Assembly: GCA_947168525.1 (NCBI GenBank)
Contig: CAMVMG010000004.1
Coordinates: 78,893 to 142,892 of the forward strand
Reading direction: 5' to 3'
DNA length: 64,000 nucleotides
Source: an uncultured Bacteroidales bacterium
GTDB taxonomy: Bacteria; Bacteroidota; Bacteroidia; Bacteroidales; UBA932
Shown piece by piece: positions 36,587 to 44,551 of this stretch. The position numbers were made by a program, and so were the translations under genes. Position 1 is the first letter of the stretch, and the number at the start of each line of letters is the position of its first letter. A model generated the notes under the pieces. It was not told where the DNA came from and ran no database searches. It saw only the letters and a list, made by a program, of their open reading frames with translations.

Positions 36587-39500
36587 TTATTTTTCAGATT
36601 CGATACAGACCGGGCCGATAAGGCCGGAAGGCTTCAGCGGAGCGTTGGGCTGATAAGACTGCTGCGAGGTACGGGCATACTGAGTGGCGCCCGGCTGTAC
36701 GTCGCCGATAAGGCGGTTCACCCACATATTGGTTATCTGCACCTCAATCTGGTTGGCACCGGCTTTCACGGCATCTGTGATGTCGAATCGGAACGGAGTC
36801 TTCCACACCAGCCCGCAATCCCTGCCGTTCACCTTCACCTGGGCGATATTCTGCACGTTGCCGAGGTCCAGCCATACTTTTCCACCGAGACGGGCGGCGT
36901 CCACATCGATATTCTTGGTATAGATGGCAGTACCGGAATAGTACTTGATGCCCTGGTCGGCATTCTCAGACCAGTCAGAGAGAGTCGCGAACGTGGTCTT
37001 TGCCGGAGCGCCCATGCCGCCGGGGAAGGCGACATCCCAGCTTCCCTCCACAGGAGTCACGGTTCCTACCTTGCAAGTGGGAGCCTCATAAGCAGACAAG
37101 GCAGTCTTGTTCCGAAATACCACGAACAGGGCATCCCAGGGGTCGAACCGGAGGGAAATCAAGGTACGGCCGCCTTCCATCCGGTAAGAAGGCTTGGAGA
37201 TGGTGCCTGTCACAGCATTCCACACCTCGGGCTCATAGCCGGTCACACAGAGGCTCACCAGGATGTCCTCGGCTTTACCGCTGCGGGAATTCAACCAGTA
37301 AATCTGGGTGTCCCCCACGCTGCGGTGCACGAACTTCACGTCCGAGCCGGCATACTGGCCGGCAAAACGGATGTCCGGCTCGATGCCCAGCTGAAGCACG
37401 GCCTGCTCAAGGGAAGCACCGGAGAATACCTGTCCCTTTCCTACCTTCTTCAGGCCGAAGCCTTCGCCCCAAAGGCGGTCTGCAAGGGCCTTGAATTCAG
37501 TGGGATCGTCCTGTAAGCTAGGTGAGGAGAGGGGCTTTGAACCAACCAATAAAGCCCCCTCCGTCACCAGGGTTTCCAGCTTCCGTAGTACTGGAACAGA
37601 AATATATTTTGCATAATCCGGATCCAGATAGATAAAACTGTACCGAGTACCTGCCGGGACCACCAGCTTCCCATTCGCGCAGGAAAGGACGTTGAGGATG
37701 GCATCGGCATTGATAAAGTCGAAGTTATAGCCCGTAGGAATGGCCGGGAGAGCGTTTCCGTACTGAGCGGTGATGTTGGAACCTTCTCCGTAGAAATAGA
37801 GGATATCGGCCTTGTACTCGCCTTGCTGCAGGAGATAGCAACTACGGGCGAGATAGGTAATCCAGGGTTTGGCGGCGTTCTCCGCCCAGGTCTCGTGACG
37901 AGTGAACCACTGGCCGAAGGGGCCCAGGGAGAAGCCAGGCTTGAAATCATCGAGCGGCTGGTGCACGGAGGTATGAATCACAAAGCGGTTGAGACCGTTG
38001 GCCATTTCCCAGTCGGCCGTAGGCTTTAGAGTCTCAGGCACATAACTCCAGGCGTTGCCTCCGGCGGTAAGGGACTCTGCTGCCACAAATTTCTGTCCGT
38101 AGATATGTGCCACGGAGGAGGATTCACGGATATCGGCACCGCTCTGCCCCAGACCGGTGGTCCACATGGCGCTCATGGGTACGGCGGCATTCTTCTTCAC
38201 TTCCATGCCGTCGCCCACGAAAGCGCGGCCGTTCTCGTGGGATTCAGTGTAGCGGGCCATGCCACGCTCGGCCAGGATTTCGGTCAGGAGGTCATAATGG
38301 TTGCGGGCGGTGAGTTCTCCTATGGTCCGGCGCCAGTCCCAAAGGAACTTGTCTGAATTCTCCGATGAATCCACCACATAACCGGCAAGGGCAGGCAGCC
38401 ACTGGTGCAGGTCGTACTGGCGCATGGAGGCGAAGTCCTCGAACATCTTGTCCGTCCAGTTCAGGCAGCCGGCTTCCCAGCTGTCCGTAATTACAAACTG
38501 GAGACCGCCGGGGCCCATCTTGCCACCGGTGGCATCCTCATACATATCCAGGTATTGCTCAAAGTAGGCGCGTACATGTTCGGCGCTGAGCTTGTCCACC
38601 TCCAGGCCGGTAGCTTCCGGAGAAGCCGGACTGTTCTGATGACCGGTCAGGGTACAGCCGAACCGGAGGATCTTCCAAGTTCCCGCCTTCGGAGTCCAGG
38701 TCAGGACACCGTCCTTCACATATTTGGTGACATCGATGACATCGGCCTTGGCTATGGCATTTCCGTTGCAAGGAGTCGGGGCATCGTTCAGGTCGGAGGC
38801 CGCGGCAAAGCCGGCCTTTTCCACGAACCGGTGTACTTTGGGCGTGGTGTAAAGGCGGAATTCAGCCACGGGCACACCCACAGGGGCCGCCTGCTGGGGA
38901 CCACCCATGCCACCGAGCAACGGGGCCATCCGGGAATCGGCCGGCTGGGGGCGCGGGGCGGTATAGACCAGGCGGAAATAACGGGCCGTCACGGCGGGGA
39001 AAGCCAGGGCGCTCATGCCCGCCGCTGTGCCGCTGATTTCCGTTACTTTCTGCCATACTTGGCCATCCTGGCTGCATTCCAGTACAGGAAGCGGGCCCTG
39101 AGGACCGCGACGGAAACCGCCACCGCCGGCACTGCCCACGACATCTACGGCGTATACCGTTACAGGAGCGTCAAAAGTATACTGGATCCAGCTGGCCGAT
39201 CCGGGTTCTCCGTAAGGAAGCTGGTCGGCGGCAACAAGGTCTCCGTCGGTGAGCTTGTCCAGGGAGAAGGATCCTGCGCTGGAAGAGATGGACGGCTTCA
39301 AAGCATTCAAAGCCCTGTATCCTTCCGGCATTCGGACGGCAATGACCGCGATGTCCTTATAATAATGGGGAAGCTCCGTCTGGGTGGACTGGGAGAAGGC
39401 GCTGCGGAGCGCCATTTCGATATTCTGGAAAGAGCCTGTGGCAGTGGGAGGATGCGGAAGCGTTCCCTTGAAACGCTTGCCGCCCGGGATATCCAGCTCG

Positions 39501-39937
39501 CTCCAGACAAGCTTTTTCATAGCCTGTTCCGGACTTACCCAGGGACCGCCGGATTCACTCCAGCCCGGAGAACCGGCGATAGCCATCTCCAAACCTTTGG
39601 AGGCGGCCAGTTCCGTCGTGTACTTGAAAGCATCTTTCCATTCCGGAGTCATGTAAATCAGGCGTTCTTTCACTACCTGCGGGGTGGACAGGGCTGCGTC
39701 GAAATTCTGGAAACCACCGATACCTGTGCGTTCCATCCATTCAAAGTCCTTTCGGATTCCATCCTTGGTAATGTTTCCGTTCATCCAATGCCACCACACG
39801 CGGGGACGGGCTTCGGAAGGTGGATTTTGAAATGACTGCTCCAGATGGTTCTGAGCTGGAGCGGAAGAGGCAAACAACAAAAACATCAGGCATCCTGCCA
39901 GGAGTGCCTTGGCCGGGGAGATTTTGGTGAGCATCAT
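36587..39937 (-). CDS. GH106-type alpha-L-rhamnosidase (GH106-d)
   Basis: 1116 residues from the ATG at 39937 (a second ATG follows immediately); both open the signal peptide ending SSAPAQ, whereas upstream ATGs add polar residues. The GH106 signature RPRVWWHWMNGNITKDGIRK is followed by GIGGFQNFDAA. A discoidin-like segment with Gly-rich loops (SAGGGGFRRGPQG, LLGGMGGPQQ) lies near residues 270-360. The C-terminal jelly roll has LDLGNVQNIAQVKVNG and MWVNRLIGDVQPGA and ends GLIGPV. It leads the SusCD1 operon and is divergent from the 40122 regulator. The absence of a lipobox suggests periplasmic action on imported oligosaccharides. Confidence 0.82.
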   Translation of the reverse strand: MMLTKISPAKALLAGCLMFLLFASSAPAQNHLEQSFQNPPSEARPRVWWHWMNGNITKDGIRKDFEWMERTGIGGFQNFDAALSTPQVVKERLIYMTPEWKDAFKYTTELAASKGLEMAIAGSPGWSESGGPWVSPEQAMKKLVWSELDIPGGKRFKGTLPHPPTATGSFQNIEMALRSAFSQSTQTELPHYYKDIAVIAVRMPEGYRALNALKPSISSSAGSFSLDKLTDGDLVAADQLPYGEPGSASWIQYTFDAPVTVYAVDVVGSAGGGGFRRGPQGPLPVLECSQDGQVWQKVTEISGTAAGMSALAFPAVTARYFRLVYTAPRPQPADSRMAPLLGGMGGPQQAAPVGVPVAEFRLYTTPKVHRFVEKAGFAAASDLNDAPTPCNGNAIAKADVIDVTKYVKDGVLTWTPKAGTWKILRFGCTLTGHQNSPASPEATGLEVDKLSAEHVRAYFEQYLDMYEDATGGKMGPGGLQFVITDSWEAGCLNWTDKMFEDFASMRQYDLHQWLPALAGYVVDSSENSDKFLWDWRRTIGELTARNHYDLLTEILAERGMARYTESHENGRAFVGDGMEVKKNAAVPMSAMWTTGLGQSGADIRESSSVAHIYGQKFVAAESLTAGGNAWSYVPETLKPTADWEMANGLNRFVIHTSVHQPLDDFKPGFSLGPFGQWFTRHETWAENAAKPWITYLARSCYLLQQGEYKADILYFYGEGSNITAQYGNALPAIPTGYNFDFINADAILNVLSCANGKLVVPAGTRYSFIYLDPDYAKYISVPVLRKLETLVTEGALLVGSKPLSSPSLQDDPTEFKALADRLWGEGFGLKKVGKGQVFSGASLEQAVLQLGIEPDIRFAGQYAGSDVKFVHRSVGDTQIYWLNSRSGKAEDILVSLCVTGYEPEVWNAVTGTISKPSYRMEGGRTLISLRFDPWDALFVVFRNKTALSAYEAPTCKVGTVTPVEGSWDVAFPGGMGAPAKTTFATLSDWSENADQGIKYYSGTAIYTKNIDVDAARLGGKVWLDLGNVQNIAQVKVNGRDCGLVWKTPFRFDITDAVKAGANQIEVQITNMWVNRLIGDVQPGATQYARTSQQSYQPNAPLKPSGLIGPVCIESEK

Positions 39938-39956
39938 ATCAGTTTTAGTGTTTGTG

Positions 39957-39964
39957 CGAAGATA
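39957..39964 (-). promoter_or_regulatory. Weak -7 box candidate for the GH106-d/SusCD1 operon
   Basis: The minus strand reads TATCTTCG, the TTCG variant of the -7 box, 19 bases upstream of the start. No -33 TTG at the normal distance is visible, so an activator is probably needed. Confidence 0.3.
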
Positions 39965-39987
39965 GCCATCCCTTCCCACAAGGTGTT

Positions 39988-40000
39988 AACCGAAACGGTT
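39988..40000. promoter_or_regulatory. Short palindrome in the divergent promoter region (operator candidate)
   Basis: AACCGAAACGGTT is a perfect 5-base inverted repeat with a 3-base centre, 23 bases upstream of the weak minus-strand -7 box. It lies in the 184-base divergent region between GH106-d and the 40122 regulator, about where an AraC activator of GH106-d could bind. Confidence 0.3.
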
Positions 40001-40093
40001 GAATTCTTTCCAATGTCTTTAAAATCATTTGACCAAACTTTCCCTTGATTTAACCCAATCTTCCGTTTTATAGAATAAAACAGGTTTTTTGTT

Positions 40094-40101
40094 TACCTTT
40101 G
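40094..40101 (+). promoter_or_regulatory. -7 promoter box of the propeller/AraC regulator
   Basis: TACCTTTG matches TAnnTTTG, 20 bases before the ATG at 40122. No clear TTG was seen 20 bases further upstream. Confidence 0.45.
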
Positions 40102-40121
40102 TATTGGCCATACCACAAACC

Positions 40122-42827
40122 ATGAAAAAACATATTATACTGTTAATATCTAACCTTTTAGCTTTCATCCCACTCGTCGGTCAGTCCATTTCGGGGATTC
40201 CTTTCACGGAAAAGATTCAGGGAAGGAGAATGATGCAATGCATAGAAGACCCCGACGGCCACCTCTGGATTGGAACGGACAAGGGACTGTTCCGTTTCAA
40301 CGGCTCAGTCAACATCCCATACTATGCCGACGGACCGGAATCCCTGACCAGCGACTTTATTGTCAGCCTCTGCGCCGATTCATACCAGCGCATCTGGGTA
40401 GGGACCGACAATGGAATTTGCCTTATCCAAAACGGGAAAGTGGTCCGCCAATCCATACCCGGAAGCGAATATGCCTTCAGTCTGTTCAACCTGAATGACT
40501 CTACGCTCTTATATTCATCCCAAGATGCATTGTTCCAGTACGATAAGAACAGCGGGGAATCGAAAATTGTACTCCAGGGAGACAATTATTCAATACCCCG
40601 CAGCTACATTTATCTTGATGGCCGGATCTGGATCAATTCCGGATTCAGCAACGAAACTACTCTCGCAATTTACACGTCCGATTTCAAGAAAATCCGGGAC
40701 ATTCCCATCAAAGATATAGGTACAACAACCGGAATGGCGGCAAAAGGAGACACTGTCTTCATAGCAGGGTCCCAGGGAATACGCTGTTTCCTCTCGGACG
40801 GAGAAGCGATTCCTCCTCCTCCCGAACTGGAGGCCATTAAAGAGCGGGAAATCGCCTTCTGTTCGGACAACCCCCACTTCAACAGCATCCTTTTCGGTGT
40901 CCGGAACGATGGCATCTGGCTGTACAGGCCTGGCCGTCCTTTGTTCAAAGTGAATCAGGAAGAAACACTTCCTTCCAATTTCTACCGGGTTATCCCCGCC
41001 AGAGAAGCCCTGGTACTGTCCGAATGGGAGAAAGACCTCCAGTTCTTATATGGAGCGACCGGTGCTATCCGAATTCCCGGCATCGGATGGGGAGAAGTTC
41101 TGACAAATATCCTTCCCGGCGAAGCTCCAGACCAAAGCATCCTGGTCACAACCGGCAACCTGTATGCCTTCAATAGCAGTACGCTCGACTGCCAAGCTCT
41201 CCCTTTGTCTTTCTTGCGGCCTGCAGGACAGACGATACGGTCGTCCGTACGTTCTTCTACCGGAGACATCGTCATGATGGACCGCCAGGGACAACTAATC
41301 CGCCTGTCAAAGGCTGGAGAACGGTGGACAGTGTCTTCCAGGCAGAATACCTCATTTCCAGACGGTTGGATCTGGGAAGACTATGAAGGACATATTTGCA
41401 CGGTCCATGAAGACACGCTGTACTGGATCGGTTCCAATGGCCAGACAGGAACCAGTCCGCTGGGCATGAAGGTGGAGGGAGTACCATACAAAAGTCCCGT
41501 CGGCAGGCTTTATCTTGCCGGTTCCCTCGGAATCTTCCAACTGGATTTCGGGCATCGTTTCTATCGACTCCCCATCGAAGTGCCCTATGCCAGCTGTCTG
41601 CTCCAAACGGCGGAAGGAGACCTTTTCATCGGCAGTTCGACAGATGGTCTATACCAGTACCGCTCCGCCGACCAGTCCCTGACCCATTACGGTCGCAAGG
41701 AGGGTCTTCCGGAACGGACCGTCAGCAACCTCGCACAAGATTCGGAAGGGAATCTCTGGATTTCCACCAGACACTACATCTCCAAACTGGACAGGTCCGG
41801 CAACAGCATTACTGTCAAAGATTTTTCCAGCACTTTTCCACTCACCTATTCCAAGCTCTGTGTCCTTTCGCTGCCGGATAATGAAGGAGGAGAAGCCATC
41901 CTGTTCGGAGGAGACCAGTCTGTAAGTATCGTCAAAACAAAGAGCGACACTTCATCGGCTTCCTCTTCCATCCCCCTTTCCCTGGATGCAATCCTTGTAA
42001 ACAACCAGCTCTTTGAGGTTCCGGAAAAAGGGCCGGTGGTTCTCGACCATAAGCAGAATCTTCTAACTTTCTATTATTCCGGGATGGATTTTCGGAACAG
42101 CGCCCAGCTCAACTACTCCTACTTTATGGAGGGCTTCGACAACGACTGGATCCCGGCCGGACGGAATATCTACGCCACCTACTCTAATCTGCCTCCCGGA
42201 ACCTACACCTTCCATGTCCGCGTTGCACGGCAAGACGGAACAATCAGCCCCGAGGAAATTGCATTTCCTTTCCGGATCAAGCCCGCTCCCTGGATGTCAT
42301 GGCCCGCAAAACTGCTTTACTCACTATTGGGCCTGGCTCTGGTAGGGCTTTTGCTGCGTTACTACTGGCTTTACCAGAAAACCCGGGAAAGGGCCCTGCT
42401 GGCAGAGGCCGACCGGGCCCTGGCAGAGAGTGAGCACCTGATCCAGCAGCCGGAGCCACAGGGTGAATCTTTAGAAAAGCCTGCGGAAAAACAGCTCACT
42501 TCCAAAGAAAAGGACTTTATAGTAAAAATGAACCTCCTGGTAGAGGAGAATCTCTCAGAGGAGTCCTTCAACGCTACCGTCCTGGCAGAGAGAATAGGAA
42601 TGAGCTACACCCGGTTCTACCTCAAAGTGAAAGAACTGCTGGAAATGACGCCGCAGGAATATCTGACAGACCGACGGCTCTCCCATGCCAGGGAACTGCT
42701 AGAAAGCGGAGACTACAACGTAAGCGAAGTCTGCTACCAGGTGGGGTTCTCCTCCCTGCCTGGCTTCTCCCGCAGTTTCAAGAAACGGTTCGGGATTCCC
42801 CCCAGCGAAGCCGTAAAGACAAAATAA
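40122..42827 (+). CDS. Transmembrane sensor-propeller/AraC regulator without kinase or receiver
   Basis: 901 residues from the ATG at 40122, chosen because it opens a signal sequence (MKKHIILLISNLLAF). Periplasmic propeller repeats show GHLWIGTDKGLFRFNG, FIGSSTDGLYQY and GNLWISTRHYISKL. A Y_Y_Y domain (YSYFMEGFDNDWIPAG, LPPGTYTFHVR) and one transmembrane helix (about 727-750) follow. Next comes a short coiled-coil-like stretch (about 752-795), then directly an AraC double helix-turn-helix (LAERIGMSYTRFYLKVKELL, VGFSSLPGFSRSFKKRFG). The histidine kinase, ATPase and receiver domains of a normal hybrid two-component system are absent, so ligand binding must be relayed mechanically or by dimerisation. 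It is divergent from the GH106-d/SusCD1 operon and convergent with SusCD2. Confidence 0.88.
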   Translation: MKKHIILLISNLLAFIPLVGQSISGIPFTEKIQGRRMMQCIEDPDGHLWIGTDKGLFRFNGSVNIPYYADGPESLTSDFIVSLCADSYQRIWVGTDNGICLIQNGKVVRQSIPGSEYAFSLFNLNDSTLLYSSQDALFQYDKNSGESKIVLQGDNYSIPRSYIYLDGRIWINSGFSNETTLAIYTSDFKKIRDIPIKDIGTTTGMAAKGDTVFIAGSQGIRCFLSDGEAIPPPPELEAIKEREIAFCSDNPHFNSILFGVRNDGIWLYRPGRPLFKVNQEETLPSNFYRVIPAREALVLSEWEKDLQFLYGATGAIRIPGIGWGEVLTNILPGEAPDQSILVTTGNLYAFNSSTLDCQALPLSFLRPAGQTIRSSVRSSTGDIVMMDRQGQLIRLSKAGERWTVSSRQNTSFPDGWIWEDYEGHICTVHEDTLYWIGSNGQTGTSPLGMKVEGVPYKSPVGRLYLAGSLGIFQLDFGHRFYRLPIEVPYASCLLQTAEGDLFIGSSTDGLYQYRSADQSLTHYGRKEGLPERTVSNLAQDSEGNLWISTRHYISKLDRSGNSITVKDFSSTFPLTYSKLCVLSLPDNEGGEAILFGGDQSVSIVKTKSDTSSASSSIPLSLDAILVNNQLFEVPEKGPVVLDHKQNLLTFYYSGMDFRNSAQLNYSYFMEGFDNDWIPAGRNIYATYSNLPPGTYTFHVRVARQDGTISPEEIAFPFRIKPAPWMSWPAKLLYSLLGLALVGLLLRYYWLYQKTRERALLAEADRALAESEHLIQQPEPQGESLEKPAEKQLTSKEKDFIVKMNLLVEENLSEESFNATVLAERIGMSYTRFYLKVKELLEMTPQEYLTDRRLSHARELLESGDYNVSEVCYQVGFSSLPGFSRSFKKRFGIPPSEAVKTK

Positions 42828-42848
42828 AAACCGAAAAGTCAATAAAAA

Positions 42849-42879
42849 ATGCCGGAGGAACAAGTCCTTCGGCATTTTT
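42849..42879. terminator. Bidirectional terminator between the regulator and SusD2
   Basis: ATGCCGGAGGA and TCCTTCGGCAT pair over 11 positions (one G-T) around a 5-base loop. An A-run lies upstream and TTTTT downstream, so it can end both the plus-strand regulator and the minus-strand SusCD2 transcript. Confidence 0.9.
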
Positions 42880-42899
42880 GGTATGGAGAACGGTGACTG

Positions 42900-44531
42900 T
42901 TACCAGCCCGGGTTCTGCTTGATGGAGGTCTGACGAAGCTCGGAAGTGGCATACGGGAAGGCCTTGTACTTGTCATCCCAACCCAGCCAGTTGTCTACAG
43001 GAGTAGAGGTGATTTTGACTTCATAAGTGGTAGGACTTACCTCGGTGTTGTAAGTAATACTTCCCACCTTGGCGAACTCAGTGGCAGCGATGCCCCAGCG
43101 GACGCAGTCCCAGAAGCGCTCGTTCTCGTCAAAGAACTCGGCGCGACGTTCGGCGCGGAGCTCGGCGTCGGAATAAGCACCGAGTGCCGGCAGGCCGGCA
43201 CGCTGGCGTACCTGGTTGAGGGCGTTCACGTCACTGGCGGCCTCGGCATAGAGCAGGAGGACATCGGCATAGCGCATGGCGGGATAGTTGGCCATGGAGT
43301 AGATGTCGTGGGTGCTGGTGGCAGGATACATGTCGGAGCACCACATGTAGATCTTGGCAGGGAGGACACCCTGCATGGTGCTGGAAGTAGGCTGGGACAT
43401 GTCGGCGGTCCAGAGGAGGCGCATGCCGGCCTGGTAATCGGTAATGCCAGGATGGGCAGCCTTCATAGCTGCGAGCTGGTCACCTTCGTAGTTGGGGGTA
43501 CCGGCATACTGGGGAGCGGAGAGGTCTACAAACTTCTGGGCAGCCTCTTCCACGGTCCAGATCGAGCCATCCAGACGAGGGGAATGACCCTCGCGGGCAA
43601 GCATCCAGTCATAGAGGTCCTTGGAAGGCATGGTCTGCGCGTAACCCTGCACGAAGCCGGTCAGATGGCAGCCACCGGGCATGATCAGGACCTCACCGCG
43701 CCAGTTGCTGTAGAAGTCAATCTTGGCCTCGTTGGAGCGCTGGCTCACATCATCGTCGGCCGCATTGAATTCCCAGATGTACTCGTCGCAGAAGTCTGCC
43801 TTTACGGTGTACAGGTCGCGGAAATCGGGAAGCAGAGAATAAGCGCCACCGTCAATCACCTGCTTGAGGGCGCTGGCAGCAGCACTCTTGTTGCCGGCAT
43901 ACAGGTAAGCCTTGCCCATGAAAGCCAGGGCGGCTTCCTTGGTCACGTGGGCGCCGATATTGCGCTGGTTACCCTTGCTGCCCTTGGCGGGAAGCATTTC
44001 GGAAGCTTTCTGGAAAGAGCTGGTGCACAGGTCCCAAAGCTCGCTGGTGGTTCCGTTGGAGATTGTAGACAGTTCTTCGGAGGTGAGGACGTGGTCTACG
44101 TAAGGCGGAGTCTGATAGGCACGGATCAGGTTGAAATAGGCCCAGCCGCGCATGAAGTAGGCTTCACCGATCACCTGCTTTTTCACAGCAGTGTTGTCGG
44201 GGAGCTTCTCGATAATCAGGTTGGCCTTGTAAACCAGCTGATAGAGGCCGGAATACAGGCTGGTCTTGAAACCGTCGTTGTTCGTAGGCTTGTAAGGGTC
44301 GGTGGAGACCCAGTCGTCGGTGTAGTTGTCCATGTCCGAATTACGGAACTGGTCCCAGGCCGACGTATACATGGAGGCTGCGAGAGCCAGGGCCTGAGGG
44401 TCGGAGGCCTCGGCGTAGTACTTGTCGGTATCCAGGGCGCCCAGCTGCTCCTCGCTGTCCAACATGCGGGAACAGGAGAAGAGGGCTACGAAAGCAACTG
44501 CCGCAGAGAGGATATATGTAATCTTTTTCAT
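42900..44531 (-). CDS. susD: SusD/RagB-family glycan-binding lipoprotein (SusD2)
   Basis: 543 residues, lipoprotein signal with lipobox ALFSC. SusD phrases include GEAYFMRGWAYFNLIRAYQ and a final QNPGW. It is an outer-membrane surface protein that caps the SusC2 channel and binds glycans. It starts 20 bases after the SusC2 stop. No enzyme gene is attached to this pair: the transcript ends at the bidirectional terminator. Confidence 0.93.
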   Translation of the reverse strand: MKKITYILSAAVAFVALFSCSRMLDSEEQLGALDTDKYYAEASDPQALALAASMYTSAWDQFRNSDMDNYTDDWVSTDPYKPTNNDGFKTSLYSGLYQLVYKANLIIEKLPDNTAVKKQVIGEAYFMRGWAYFNLIRAYQTPPYVDHVLTSEELSTISNGTTSELWDLCTSSFQKASEMLPAKGSKGNQRNIGAHVTKEAALAFMGKAYLYAGNKSAAASALKQVIDGGAYSLLPDFRDLYTVKADFCDEYIWEFNAADDDVSQRSNEAKIDFYSNWRGEVLIMPGGCHLTGFVQGYAQTMPSKDLYDWMLAREGHSPRLDGSIWTVEEAAQKFVDLSAPQYAGTPNYEGDQLAAMKAAHPGITDYQAGMRLLWTADMSQPTSSTMQGVLPAKIYMWCSDMYPATSTHDIYSMANYPAMRYADVLLLYAEAASDVNALNQVRQRAGLPALGAYSDAELRAERRAEFFDENERFWDCVRWGIAATEFAKVGSITYNTEVSPTTYEVKITSTPVDNWLGWDDKYKAFPYATSELRQTSIKQNPGW

Positions 44532-44551
44532 AAAGCGTTCAGTTTATAAGA

